Positions 1 to 8,049 of a stretch of DNA of 64,000 nt are shown here, one piece after another. The notes beneath the pieces are model-generated. The model saw only the letters and a program-made list of their open reading frames with translations, had not been told where the DNA came from and ran no database searches. Numbering within the stretch: position 1 is the stretch's first letter; each line of letters begins with the position of its first letter. Made by a program: the position numbers and the translations under genes. This DNA comes from Clostridiaceae bacterium. GTDB lineage: Bacteria; Bacillota; Clostridia; Saccharofermentanales; Saccharofermentanaceae. The stretch spans positions 62,001 to 126,000 of the forward strand of contig DUPM01000003.1 in NCBI GenBank assembly GCA_012838315.1. Reading direction: 5' to 3'.

Positions 1-1
1 G

Positions 2-340
2 AAGAGTAAGTCTAGGCCTGATGGTAAGAAAGTATTCTTGCCAAAGCTTAAAAAGACGGATGACGAATTGGCCGTAATTCGCGATGTGATTAGTCGACGC
101 GTATATTATATGTCGATAATTGATACTTTCGTCATTGAGGGAAAAGAGTACATTGTAATGCACAACTATGCTCCGGATGACGGAAGCCATGCCGGGCCGG
201 AATTAGTTATCATGAGGACTTCATTTACCGATAATGGAGAGCAACTTTTTTATTCGATACGCGATAAGTCCGAGTTAGATGCTGCTTTTGTGATATTTAT
301 GAGGAGATTTTATTCCGCAGATGCGAGAAAGAAAGCATAA
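2..340 (+). CDS. DUF1292-like protein, 5' end outside the window
   Basis: The reading frame is open from base 2 to the stop at 338-340, so the gene probably begins upstream of the window. About 112 residues are visible. A TTG at 38 is the first possible internal start, but it has no convincing ribosome binding site, and the residues before it (Lys/Ser/Arg-rich) look like natural coding sequence. The visible part has the pattern of the DUF1292 (YrzB-like) family: a short beta-rich core around IIDTFVIEGKEYIVMH followed by an acidic stretch and a strand with LVIMRTSF. The biochemical role of the family is not established. The 3' end overlaps the next gene by 20 bases, suggesting co-transcription. 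The family call is moderate, from pattern only. Confidence 0.55.
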   Translation, partial: KSKSRPDGKKVFLPKLKKTDDELAVIRDVISRRVYYMSIIDTFVIEGKEYIVMHNYAPDDGSHAGPELVIMRTSFTDNGEQLFYSIRDKSELDAAFVIFMRRFYSADARKKA

Positions 341-1184
341 TTCAGTTCAGAGATCTTCTGCTTCGGATATTATATCCGCATTTACAGTGCCGCTCTTCGG
401 AGCGGCACTCTATTACTCTATACAATTTTTAGTAATTGGCGCATTCGCAATATTTTCGGGACAAAATGTGACCCGTTACAGTGGCAGCATTTCGCTTGTG
501 TACGGCTTTATCCTGGTACTCATATTAGGACTTGCGGTATATTTAACGAACAAGAAGCACCCTCAGCGGATTCCCTTTAAAAAAATATTGAAGCTTGATT
601 TCGGCATAGGGACGTTTTTTGCATTGGGATTAATTGGCGTTTCGACACTTTACTATAATTTTATACAGTTTGTCGCTCAGTATGTTCCGAAAGTATCCGA
701 GGCAGTCGAGGATTATGTTGAGATGGTTTCGATGCAAGGAGAATTATCTTTTCGCGAGACGATCTTGTTTAGCGTTGCGACGGTGGTATTGATTCCTGTC
801 GTGGAGGAGTTTCTTTTTCGCGGGTTAATCCAAGGTGCTTATATGAAAGTCGTTCGGCCTATTCCGGCGATTATTTTATCTTCCCTTGTTTTCGGTATGA
901 TTCATGTTCAGCCAATACAAGTTGGATACGCTTTCTTATGCGGATTGGCAATCGGAAGTATTTATTACTTGTCAGGTAATATATTAGTTGCGATCTTCGT
1001 GCATCTTGTTTTTAATTTCTTCGGATCAGCGGTTGTTTCGTTTTGGGGTGATCGGGTTATACTTATGTCTTGGCTCGAAAAAATTGAACTGATGTCAATC
1101 GGCATAGTGGCAGTTTCTCTTGTATACTATTACCGTAAGAAGAAATCAATTGTAAACGGAGCACAAAATGAGGCGGAATCGTAA
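321..1184 (+). CDS. CPBP-family intramembrane metalloprotease
   Basis: This is a 287-residue polytopic membrane protein of the CPBP (CAAX protease and bacteriocin-processing, Abi) family. It has about seven or eight hydrophobic segments. The family motifs are visible: an EExxxR box in VVEEFLFRGLIQ (residues about 159-170), a histidine in FGMIHVQP (about 195), and a second histidine in the last helix pair (FVHLVFNFF). These residues form the intramembrane glutamate/histidine active site in this family. Substrates are unknown. The start at 321 lies inside the preceding gene, with a GAGGAG about 14 bases upstream. The 3' end overlaps the next gene by 17 bases, so the protease is translationally linked to the large surface protein that follows. 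Confidence 0.85.
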   Translation: MRERKHNSVQRSSASDIISAFTVPLFGAALYYSIQFLVIGAFAIFSGQNVTRYSGSISLVYGFILVLILGLAVYLTNKKHPQRIPFKKILKLDFGIGTFFALGLIGVSTLYYNFIQFVAQYVPKVSEAVEDYVEMVSMQGELSFRETILFSVATVVLIPVVEEFLFRGLIQGAYMKVVRPIPAIILSSLVFGMIHVQPIQVGYAFLCGLAIGSIYYLSGNILVAIFVHLVFNFFGSAVVSFWGDRVILMSWLEKIELMSIGIVAVSLVYYYRKKKSIVNGAQNEAES

Positions 1185-4100
1185 CGACAGATTTCATAAG
1201 CGCCCATTTGTCGTGGCGGTAATCGTTCTGGCCACTTTTCTGTTGGTCGGAATTGCCTTCATAACGTATATGGGCGTTTTCAGTCGCCATGCTGGTTTTG
1301 AGCGTATTCGCGTCAGTGACGTTTCGTCGGGCGGAGTAGTGCACGGCATGGGCCTTAATCTGATTGATATCCCGACCGGCAATTATATAAAGAACGCTTC
1401 TTTTGAAAATGTTGCTTCTGATCAAGTCTTTGTGGTTCATGAGGGTGAAGACAATTATGCATATCTGTTGATGGACTCTTCGCAGACCGGACGTTATGAG
1501 GATGGCGATTTGGTCGGCGGAACGGTAAGAGTGATGGCGCTTGATGAGAACGGGCAGTATTTTCAGAAAATGGAGTCCGTTGTCGAGGCATTTAAAGTGA
1601 ATCAAATCGGTGTCTGGAGAGAGCTGCTTTCAATAGATCCTCTGGAAATAGACAACATTATGTCGGTGAAGTCATCATCCTCTGTATCGGTTGCGTTTTC
1701 CTCACAGGGGAAAATATTAGCGGGCATTGGTTCTGCTGAAACAATTATTATTGATTTGAATACTGGTTCCGAGCTCTTGGCGACGTCTGGTGTCGAGTCT
1801 CGCTTCAGCAGTGTTTATAGCGGCGGGGTTATTGCCACTTCCTCGGACGGGAAGACGTTCAATAGTTTTTTTCCGGATGTTCCCTTTGAAGAAAGGCTCA
1901 ACACTGTAACTTCAATCGGTCGCGTCGTTGTCGCTTCAGGCGAGAAGGGTGTATTGGCCGTTTTAAGTGATGGCAAAGTCAGTCGATTACCGAACCTCAG
2001 TGGAAATGACATTCGCACCTCTGCATCCGACGGCACAGTCATGATTTTGGCGGGCGATAAGGGGGATTTGTTTACATCGTCGAACGGACAACTTTTCCGT
2101 CCGATAAGTGATGTCGAGAAGCCTAATAATTCAAGCAATCCGGATTGGGCTTGTGCCGCCTACGGTGCTGACCGTTTTGTATTAGTGGCCGATAATGGAT
2201 TGGTATGGGTCGGAAATCACACAGGTGATGGCTCTCAGTTCATTTTTTCTGAAATCTTTTCTTCTCAGCCCATAATTGAAGAACAAATCCCCAAAGAAGT
2301 TGTAGTGGATCAGTCTGGAGAAATTATGCTGTTGACCGGTTCCGGACAAATATATGTACTCGACTCCGATAATGCGGTGTGGAAGGAAGCGTCGGTACTT
2401 ACCGGAGGCAAAGCAGAATGCTTTTCTTCTGTGCCTGGGGGGAAAGTATTGATATATTCAGACAATCAGATTTTTTCCGCCTCGTTGCTCTTAAAAATAC
2501 AGTTTTCTGATGCGTTGTCAGATACTGAACTCAAGAGCGGTGATATGTGTTACATCAGTGGTTCAATCCCGATGTTCGGAGAAGATACTACTGAAGGCGC
2601 GATTGGCGGCTGGGAGTTTTTTGGTTCGAATACTTCTGCGATGGCGGTCGTTGACGCGCCGTCTGTTGGTGGACATACATCATTAAAATTGATGGGCGCT
2701 ACGACAGAGGATGCCAATAACCCTCGGATTCTATCGCAAGTTATTTCGCAGGATTCAGATGATGTATTTCTAAGCGGTGCTTTCTATCGAGCAGATGTGT
2801 GGCTAAGGCAAGAGGGTGTTGAAAACGGGCAGGTAATGATGTGGTTGTCCGGTGCATTTGAGTCAGTTGGCACAACATTCACAGATGTTGGTAGCGGATG
2901 GCGAAAATATTCTTTTCGATTTGTTATCCCCTCCGAAATGAATGCTATATCCACCGAGCCGGTTCGTTTTAATATCGGATTTAATGGGGCGGGGGTCGTG
3001 TATGTTGATCGCGTATATCTTGGGCGAGATACTTATGACGGCAATTCGATTCCTTCAGAGTATACCGATCGTATCAAGGCGACTTCTCCGACGTATATTC
3101 GCATGTCACAAATAATTATTGGCGCTCGTGACAGCTCGATTGAACGTTTTTTATTGCCGATTGGGAATGAATCGTCTCAACTAAATGGCGATGTCTGGCA
3201 GAGTAATGGGTGTGAGTCTTTAGAGTCCGCATTAATCCTTGCAAGAGAGTCCGGTGCCTATCCTTGGTTTGTTATCGACTCATATGCTGATCAGGCAGAC
3301 ATAGATATGGTGATGTCCTATTTATGTGGAAGCTTGACGGATCCCGTTGGTAAAATTAGAGTGGATAACGGTACAGCGGTTGCTTGGAGCAGTCAATTTG
3401 ATCGCATTGTTTTTGAAGTTGCGGACGATTCAGGAGTATTTACTTCAGATCTGCAACGACGTGCATATGTGGACTATGTGATTGGTCAATTTAAAGCATC
3501 TGTTTACTACATGGAAATCAAAGATAAAGTCATCTTTTTAGACGGAATGGATTATGATGGCGGCGTTATGACATCAATGGCAGACTATCATACGTCCACG
3601 ATGATTGTAGATAACCGTCTGTCAACGGATTTGCGTTCGAGTTATGTAGCGCGCGAAAAGGCCCTCGGAGAATCCTATGTTGATTACTATGACAGTATAC
3701 CCAGAATAACCTCGCGACCATATGAAATGGGAGGCGAGTGGGTCGGCTCATCGATGCTTCGATATCGAGTTCAATCGAACGCCGGCGAAATCGAATATCG
3801 AGAATATCTTCAATTGACGGCGGCTGAATTTTCGAATTTCCTGCTTTGGGATCTTGGACAGTATACTTCTTGTATCGTAGCAGACATAGATGCGAGCATG
3901 AATCCGATTGATTTAAGCACGGATAATCTTTTTGAGGATGGGTTCGACACAGATTCAATTATCTCGGTGATGCATGATAATTCGCAACTTCGATTGCGAG
4001 TACTCGAGGCTATTATGCCTCATGCAAAAGGCTCTGTCGGAGAAGTGACTATCAGTCCATCACTTAAAGATGTTGCCGTTTTGGAGGAGTCCGCGGAAAA

Positions 4101-4368
4101 CATTCCATCGTTTGAAAGTAAGAAGGACGGCTTAAATGCCTATGCATTTATCAATGAAAATGGGATTACTATCATCGTGACAAATATTTCGGATCGGCCA
4201 CGATCGGTGACATACATTCCGGATTTCGCATATTCTTCGGTGCATGTCGAAAAATACGGCGAAGATGGTCAACTGCTGGCTTCTTATCAGCCCGGGAAGC
4301 GCAATACGGGATTAACTTTGCCCCCGGGACAAATAATTGTTATCCAATTCAAAGGAAGCGATAGATAG
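1168..4368 (+). CDS. large membrane-anchored extracellular protein, glycosidase-like architecture, function unknown
   Basis: The protein has 1066 residues. An Arg/Lys-rich cytosolic N-terminus and one hydrophobic segment (about residues 13-35) indicate a type II membrane anchor or uncleaved signal. The rest is polar and should lie outside the cell. Residues about 150-440 contain repeated short strands with patterns such as VVASGEKGVLAVLSDG and ILAGDKGDLFTSSNG, resembling a YCF48/BNR-type beta-propeller. Residues about 455-635 resemble a CBM4/9-like jelly roll (GGWEFFGS, GWRKYSFRF). Residues about 670-960 could be a TIM barrel, and the last 80 resemble the beta-sandwich that closes many glycoside hydrolases. 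I see no recognisable catalytic pair, so hydrolase activity is only an inference. It starts inside the CPBP protease gene. Confidence 0.6.
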   Translation: MRRNRNDRFHKRPFVVAVIVLATFLLVGIAFITYMGVFSRHAGFERIRVSDVSSGGVVHGMGLNLIDIPTGNYIKNASFENVASDQVFVVHEGEDNYAYLLMDSSQTGRYEDGDLVGGTVRVMALDENGQYFQKMESVVEAFKVNQIGVWRELLSIDPLEIDNIMSVKSSSSVSVAFSSQGKILAGIGSAETIIIDLNTGSELLATSGVESRFSSVYSGGVIATSSDGKTFNSFFPDVPFEERLNTVTSIGRVVVASGEKGVLAVLSDGKVSRLPNLSGNDIRTSASDGTVMILAGDKGDLFTSSNGQLFRPISDVEKPNNSSNPDWACAAYGADRFVLVADNGLVWVGNHTGDGSQFIFSEIFSSQPIIEEQIPKEVVVDQSGEIMLLTGSGQIYVLDSDNAVWKEASVLTGGKAECFSSVPGGKVLIYSDNQIFSASLLLKIQFSDALSDTELKSGDMCYISGSIPMFGEDTTEGAIGGWEFFGSNTSAMAVVDAPSVGGHTSLKLMGATTEDANNPRILSQVISQDSDDVFLSGAFYRADVWLRQEGVENGQVMMWLSGAFESVGTTFTDVGSGWRKYSFRFVIPSEMNAISTEPVRFNIGFNGAGVVYVDRVYLGRDTYDGNSIPSEYTDRIKATSPTYIRMSQIIIGARDSSIERFLLPIGNESSQLNGDVWQSNGCESLESALILARESGAYPWFVIDSYADQADIDMVMSYLCGSLTDPVGKIRVDNGTAVAWSSQFDRIVFEVADDSGVFTSDLQRRAYVDYVIGQFKASVYYMEIKDKVIFLDGMDYDGGVMTSMADYHTSTMIVDNRLSTDLRSSYVAREKALGESYVDYYDSIPRITSRPYEMGGEWVGSSMLRYRVQSNAGEIEYREYLQLTAAEFSNFLLWDLGQYTSCIVADIDASMNPIDLSTDNLFEDGFDTDSIISVMHDNSQLRLRVLEAIMPHAKGSVGEVTISPSLKDVAVLEESAENIPSFESKKDGLNAYAFINENGITIIVTNISDRPRSVTYIPDFAYSSVHVEKYGEDGQLLASYQPGKRNTGLTLPPGQIIVIQFKGSDR

Positions 4369-4434
4369 AAAATATGCATTAAGACGGCGGTAAAACATCG
4401 TTGAAACTATTTGTCGACCATTCAAAAAATCAAC

Positions 4435-4463
4435 TGGACAGGTCAACATTTATTCAGTATAAT
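4435..4463 (+). promoter_or_regulatory. sigma-A type promoter of tRNA-Val
   Basis: TGGACA (4435-4440) and TATAAT (4458-4463) are separated by exactly 17 bases and lie just upstream of the tRNA. The -10 box is perfect and the -35 box matches five of six positions. Confidence 0.75.
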
Positions 4464-4475
4464 TACATAGCGTTT

Positions 4476-4552
4476 GGGTGGTTAGCTCAGCTGGTTAGAG
4501 TACTTGCTTGACATGCAAGGGGTCGATGGTTCGAGTCCATTACTACCCACCA
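4476..4552 (+). tRNA. tRNA-Val (anticodon GAC)
   Basis: A complete cloverleaf can be drawn. The acceptor arms GGGTGGT (4476-4482) and ACTACCC (4542-4548) pair with one G-T wobble. The D arm contains TAGCTCAGCTGGTTAGAG. The anticodon stem CTTGC/GCAAG encloses the loop TTGACAT, giving the anticodon GAC (valine, GUC codons). The T arm contains GGTTCGAGTCC. The 3' CCA (4550-4552) is genome-encoded. It is a single-gene transcription unit with its own promoter and terminator. Confidence 0.95.
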
Positions 4553-4585
4553 GACCTTCGGGATTTTCTCGGAGGTCGTTTTTTT
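4553..4585 (+). terminator. Rho-independent terminator of tRNA-Val
   Basis: The arms 4553-4560 and 4570-4577 form an 8-bp stem (one wobble) with a 9-base loop, followed by a run of seven T (4579-4585). It starts directly after the encoded CCA. Confidence 0.85.
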
Positions 4586-4813
4586 GTTTATTTTTGCGCA
4601 TTATTTCCGATTGATTTTATGTTGCGCAACTGGAATAGAAATGCGCATATTCAATATTATTGAATAGATTGGTTAATTTCGAAAATGCAGTTGAATCCAC
4701 TTGAGCGAACAAATAGTTTGATCAAAGCATACCGCCGGTCTTTGTGATATAATTAATTTGATTTGAATTTGTTTATTACCAATCGTGCTTTTTTTGAATA
4801 AGGAGGTGTACCC
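4586..4813. promoter_or_regulatory. intergenic region with extended -10 promoter before the zinc-ribbon gene
   Basis: No gene is visible here. An extended -10 element (TG-A-TATAAT, 4745-4753 on the plus strand) lies about 60 bases upstream of the next start. No good -35 box is present at the usual distance, which is acceptable for an extended -10 promoter. The rest is AT-rich without clear structure. Confidence 0.5.
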
Positions 4814-5596
4814 ATGAATTGTCCTAATTGTCAGGCAGGAATTCCAGATGGCGCTCTGTTTTGTTCTGAGTGCGGCACAGACTTAAAGCAATTTGCGCAA
4901 TCTGAAGAGGTGGTTTCTGAAGAGAAGGCTGCTGAAGTTGAAACGAATGAGACGCAAGTTGTTGAAGAAGTGACAGAGCCGATTTCGGCTGAGCCCGAAG
5001 TTATTTCCGGAGATGAGGTCGAAGTTTTTTCGGACTATGATGATATCGATGACGATGCTCCGGTTACCGCAAAAAGTGCATTTGTTTCTGTAGAGTCGCC
5101 TTCTGTTTCTCCGGCGTCTTCGTCACAAATAGAGAGCGTAAGTGAACCCGTTTCGGAAACGGTTGTTGCAGCTCCGGTTGTCGCTACAACCGCCGCATCT
5201 TCTTCTGTAGGAGCGATGTCGGTTCCGGCAAGTGCCCCTGTTACGCCTCAGAAGTCAAAGAAGGAGCTGATGAAGGAAGAAATCGCAAAGCTCCCTAAAG
5301 CGTATCGACCGCTATCTACGTTACGTGTCATCGGATATTACATCTTGGTCTCAATACCTGTAATCGGTGCTTTGTTCGTACTTATTTCGGCCTTTGCTGC
5401 CAAGAACAGAAACACCAAGAGTTTGTCTAGAGCGATTTTGGTATTCTTTTTGATTGGTCTTGTATTGTCGCTAATATGTTTCGGTGTGATGCTTCTGATG
5501 TTTGGAACAGATGTTTTTGATTTGCCTACTGACTTAGCCGGCGCGGACAGCGTTGAAGAAATGCTACATATTGTGAACGATTTCGTTGAATCGTAG
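4814..5596 (+). CDS. zinc-ribbon membrane protein with acidic linker
   Basis: The 260-residue protein begins with a zinc-ribbon module of the kind found at the N-terminus of many Firmicute membrane proteins: CPNC (residues 3-6) and CSEC (about 20-23). It is followed by a long Glu/Ser/Pro/Ala-rich, probably disordered segment (about 30-150). Two hydrophobic segments (about 177-197 and 210-232) form a membrane hairpin, and the tail is acidic. The start is supported by AAGGAGG seven to eight bases upstream. The gene is flanked by its own extended -10 promoter and a strong terminator, so it is probably monocistronic. The function is unknown. The zinc ribbon could serve metal sensing or protein contact, which is inference only. 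Confidence 0.7.
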   Translation: MNCPNCQAGIPDGALFCSECGTDLKQFAQSEEVVSEEKAAEVETNETQVVEEVTEPISAEPEVISGDEVEVFSDYDDIDDDAPVTAKSAFVSVESPSVSPASSSQIESVSEPVSETVVAAPVVATTAASSSVGAMSVPASAPVTPQKSKKELMKEEIAKLPKAYRPLSTLRVIGYYILVSIPVIGALFVLISAFAAKNRNTKSLSRAILVFFLIGLVLSLICFGVMLLMFGTDVFDLPTDLAGADSVEEMLHIVNDFVES

Positions 5597-5608
5597 TAAT
5601 GTTTTAGA

Positions 5609-5626
5609 TTGGCAAGAGAATTGCCA
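5609..5626 (+). promoter_or_regulatory. inverted repeat upstream of the YhbD-like regulator, possible operator
   Basis: TGGCAA (5610-5615) and TTGCCA (5621-5626) form a perfect dyad with a 5-base spacer. The sequence also offers TTGGCA or TTGCCA as weak -35 candidates. It lies between two genes, the second of which encodes a MerR-like DNA-binding protein, so autoregulation is possible but not shown. Confidence 0.35.
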
Positions 5627-5666
5627 TCATATCGACCATGCGCTGTAACATACATCTACTACAATG

Positions 5667-5704
5667 AAGCTGTTGGTTTGTCTAAACAAGCCACAGCTTT
5701 TTTT
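5667..5704 (+). terminator. strong intrinsic terminator after the zinc-ribbon gene (or leader attenuator of the next gene)
   Basis: AAGCTGT-T-GGTTTGT (5667-5681) pairs with ACAAGCCACAGCTT (ending 5699). This gives two 7-bp helices separated by a single bulged T and a 4-base loop, followed by seven T (5698-5704). The hairpin covers an upstream ATG (5664) in frame with the next gene, which argues against that start. Confidence 0.8.
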
Positions 5705-5717
5705 GTGGGGTGCAGAT

Positions 5718-6347
5718 ATGCTCGAAGAAGAACTGATTTCGAAAAAAGACCTGTTACGTGCCGCAAGAATTTCTTACGGAACATTGTATCGCTGGAAACG
5801 AATGAATTTGATTCCGGAGTCGTGGTTTATCCATAAAGCGACTACCACCGGTCAAGCTACGTTTTTCCCGAAAGAGCGAGTGTTGGCACGCGTCAAAAAA
5901 ATACAGGAACTCAAAAAAGACCTGTCTGCGGATCAATTGCGTGAAATATTTTCGCCAAATGTAAAGAGCTTTAAAATTCCGCTTCACGATTTTGCTTCGC
6001 TTCAAATGGTTTCCAAATTGACGCTTACCGCATTTGTATCGGTATACCCCGATAAGAAGGAACTGGAGTTTAATGATGTTTTTGCTATGTATGTAGTTGA
6101 TCATCTTATGCGACTTTCCGGTATATATTTGGAGGATGCAAAGCAAGTTGTACGCATGCTGAGCAGATATTTGAAACTCGAGAATTCAAAGGATTTTCAA
6201 CTCATCTTGATGAAAAAGATGGGAGTCCCAATTACCGTTATGGTAAAAGGGGAGGATGACATTTTGCTTGAGGAGAGCACGGAAGTGGTTGCCTGTGCAA
6301 ATTTATCGGAGTTTGAAGAAGCGTTGAAAAATCAGCTAATTGCATAA
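5718..6347 (+). CDS. YhbD-like (DUF4004) MerR-type DNA-binding protein
   Basis: The protein has 209 residues. The N-terminus (ISKKDLLRAARISYGTLYRW, then KRMNLIPESWF) is a winged-helix of MerR type as found in the Bacillus YhbD/DUF4004 family, followed by a coiled segment (ARVKKIQELKKDLS) and a C-terminal domain of about 120 residues without recognisable ligand motif. An in-frame ATG at 5664 would add 18 residues, but it sits inside the preceding terminator hairpin. The ATG at 5718 has GGGGTG at suitable spacing and gives the family's normal N-terminus. It is followed after 30 bases by an ArsR-type regulator, so the two may be co-transcribed. The regulated genes are unknown. Confidence 0.75.
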   Translation: MLEEELISKKDLLRAARISYGTLYRWKRMNLIPESWFIHKATTTGQATFFPKERVLARVKKIQELKKDLSADQLREIFSPNVKSFKIPLHDFASLQMVSKLTLTAFVSVYPDKKELEFNDVFAMYVVDHLMRLSGIYLEDAKQVVRMLSRYLKLENSKDFQLILMKKMGVPITVMVKGEDDILLEESTEVVACANLSEFEEALKNQLIA

Positions 6348-6377
6348 TTTACTGGTTTTCATAAGAAAGGATCGATT

Positions 6378-6896
6378 ATGCCGGATAAAACAGACAAGCA
6401 AACAGGTGTTTCGAGTGTGCAGAACTGGATTCATATTCTTTCGGATCCAACACGTATAAAGATTATCAAGACGCTTTCCGGTGATCGTTCTCTATGTGCG
6501 AAGGAAATTCAATCAAATTTTGATCTGTCTCAACCGACACTTTCGCACCACATGAATGCGATGGTTGATGCTCGATTGGTTATCGCTACCAAAGTCGGTC
6601 GAAATGTCTATTACAAGCTCTCGAAAAGTGGGATCAGGAGCATTATCCTGTTTTTCGAATCATTACTTGATGAGTCCGCAGAGACGAAGGCAAGGGGTGA
6701 AGCTCTTTCAAACAAGGAAATGTCAACCCGTTTGTCAGGCACAAAAAAAACACCGATGTTGCCTAAGCCGAAATCGATTATTTCAAGCCCGGAGTTGCCG
6801 GATGGCAATATTATTAAAGATCAGAAAAACAAGAAGAAAAACAAAGTGAAATTCAAGGAAGAGAAGAAAAGTAAAAAGAAGAAAAAGAAGAAGTAA
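6378..6896 (+). CDS. ArsR-family winged-helix regulator with polylysine tail
   Basis: Residues about 12-100 form an ArsR/SmtB winged helix: SDPTRIKIIKTLS, then a recognition helix in FDLSQPTLSHHMNAM and a wing with GRNVYYKLS. The typical metal-binding cysteine pair of the ArsR alpha-3 helix is absent (only one Cys, in RSLCAKEIQ), so it is probably not a classical arsenic sensor. From residue about 110 onward the protein is a low-complexity tail, ending in a run that is almost entirely Lys with some Glu and Asn. Such a tail is not part of the family and could bind nucleic acid or anionic polymers non-specifically. AAAGGA eight bases before the ATG supports the start. Confidence 0.8.
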   Translation: MPDKTDKQTGVSSVQNWIHILSDPTRIKIIKTLSGDRSLCAKEIQSNFDLSQPTLSHHMNAMVDARLVIATKVGRNVYYKLSKSGIRSIILFFESLLDESAETKARGEALSNKEMSTRLSGTKKTPMLPKPKSIISSPELPDGNIIKDQKNKKKNKVKFKEEKKSKKKKKKK

Positions 6897-6945
6897 CGAT
6901 ACTCATTGATTGGTCGCAGGCTTCTTTTAGAACCCCGATTTTGAT

Positions 6946-6994
6946 TTGACAAAAAAATCAGTAAACATTATTATAATGGAAGCATTACAATAAT
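6946..6994 (+). promoter_or_regulatory. promoter and palindromic PerR/Fur-type operator of the oxidative-stress operon
   Basis: TTGACA (6946-6951) and TATTAT (6969-6974) are spaced by 17 bases; TATAAT at 6972 is an alternative -10. An inverted repeat, ATTATTATAATG (6967-6978) and CATTACAATAAT (6983-6994), has one mismatch in 12 and a 4-base centre. It covers the -10 region and the probable start point. Its AT-rich ATTATAAT core resembles known PerR boxes. Autorepression by the adjacent Fur-family gene is the natural reading. Confidence 0.75.
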
Positions 6995-7008
6995 GAAGGT
7001 GGGTTCAA

Positions 7009-7416
7009 ATGCCAAAATCCGTGAATACAATCATTGAGAGATTTAACGAGAAAAATATCAGGCTGACGCCGCAGAGAATCTGTGTGTATCAGTTTTTGCT
7101 GGAAAACCGAATTCATCCTACGGTTGATACCGTTTATACACATCTGAAGAAAAGCAATCCTTCTTTATCAAAAACAACCATCTACAACACGATTGACGCA
7201 CTATCGTCCGCTGGTCTGATTCGTACAATCATTGCGAACGAGGGTGAAGCAAGACTAGATGCATATACTGATTTTCACGGTCACTTTTTTTGCGAGAAAT
7301 GCGGTTTGGTGACGGATTTTTGTCTTGATGGTTGTTCCTTCCCGGATCAAATTGACGGATTCGAAATGAAGACGATTGAAGTTCGTGCAACAGGGACCTG
7401 TCCAAATTGCAGATAA
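7009..7416 (+). CDS. perR: Fur-family regulator, probably PerR
   Basis: The 135-residue protein has the Fur fold: an N-terminal winged helix (RLTPQRICVYQFLLE, then SLSKTTIYNTIDALSSAGLI) and a C-terminal dimerisation/metal domain. Metal-site residues are visible in RLDAYTDFHGHF (the Asp and two His of the regulatory site), and two CxxC pairs (CEKC, CPNC) form the structural zinc site. PerR is favoured over Fur or Zur because the gene leads directly into rubrerythrin and desulfoferrodoxin genes and its promoter carries a PerR-like palindrome. PerR senses peroxide by iron-catalysed histidine oxidation and then leaves DNA. GAAGGTGGG supports the start. Confidence 0.8.
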   Translation: MPKSVNTIIERFNEKNIRLTPQRICVYQFLLENRIHPTVDTVYTHLKKSNPSLSKTTIYNTIDALSSAGLIRTIIANEGEARLDAYTDFHGHFFCEKCGLVTDFCLDGCSFPDQIDGFEMKTIEVRATGTCPNCR

Positions 7417-7471
7417 TTACGGTGCATTAAGCCGATTGGCTTTGCAAATATATATTTTTAAGGAGATACAC

Positions 7472-8011
7472 ATGGAAATCAAAGGATCAAAAACAGAAAA
7501 AAATCTTCTGGAAGCTTTTGCTGGCGAGTCAATGGCGACCAACAAATACAGCTATTATGCCTCAAAGGCTAAAAAAGAGGGTTATGTTCAGATTTCGAAC
7601 ATTTTTACCGAGACCAGTGGCAATGAAAGAGAGCATGCTAAACTGTGGTTTAAGGCTTTGCACGATAATGATGTGCCGAATACCATGACTAATCTTTTAG
7701 ATGCAGCCGAAGGTGAACAGTACGAATGGACAGAGATGTATAAAAATTTTGCAGAAGATGCCAGAGCAGAAGGTTTTGCATCGATTGCGGCTCTATTTGA
7801 GGGCGTCGCAAAAATTGAGAAAGAGCATGAGGCGCGTTATCGCACTTTGGCTCAACGTTTGGAGGCCGGCGAGGTTTTTGAGCGTGACGGTGTTGTTGTA
7901 TGGAAGTGCAGCAATTGCGGTCATCTTCACATTGCAAAGGCAGCACCCAAGATGTGCCCGGTTTGTGCACATCCTCAGGCGCACTTTGAAATACAGTCCA
8001 CGAACTATTAA
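7472..8011 (+). CDS. rbr: rubrerythrin
   Basis: The protein has 179 residues, the usual length. The N-terminal ferritin-like four-helix domain carries the diiron ligands (for example ESMATNKY, EREHAKLW and IEKEHEARY). The C-terminal rubredoxin-like domain has the Cys pairs CSNCG and CPVC that bind one iron. Rubrerythrin reduces hydrogen peroxide to water with electrons from rubredoxin or NADH-linked reductases and protects anaerobes from oxygen. AAGGAGA seven bases before the ATG at 7472 decides the start; an upstream in-frame ATG at 7376 lies inside perR. The gene follows perR after 55 bases without a terminator and precedes desulfoferrodoxin, so all three likely form one PerR-controlled unit. 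Confidence 0.93.
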   Translation: MEIKGSKTEKNLLEAFAGESMATNKYSYYASKAKKEGYVQISNIFTETSGNEREHAKLWFKALHDNDVPNTMTNLLDAAEGEQYEWTEMYKNFAEDARAEGFASIAALFEGVAKIEKEHEARYRTLAQRLEAGEVFERDGVVVWKCSNCGHLHIAKAAPKMCPVCAHPQAHFEIQSTNY

Positions 8012-8049
8012 TTCTGTAACCGCTGAAGCATTTATTGAAGGAGGCTAAC

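Noticed and set aside
1063-1605. 180-residue minus-strand frame
   Set aside because: It lies opposite the CPBP protease and the start of the surface protein, with no ribosome binding site or family.
5609-5836. 75-residue frame overlapping the YhbD-like gene start
   Set aside because: It crosses the terminator hairpin and runs in another frame of a clear gene.
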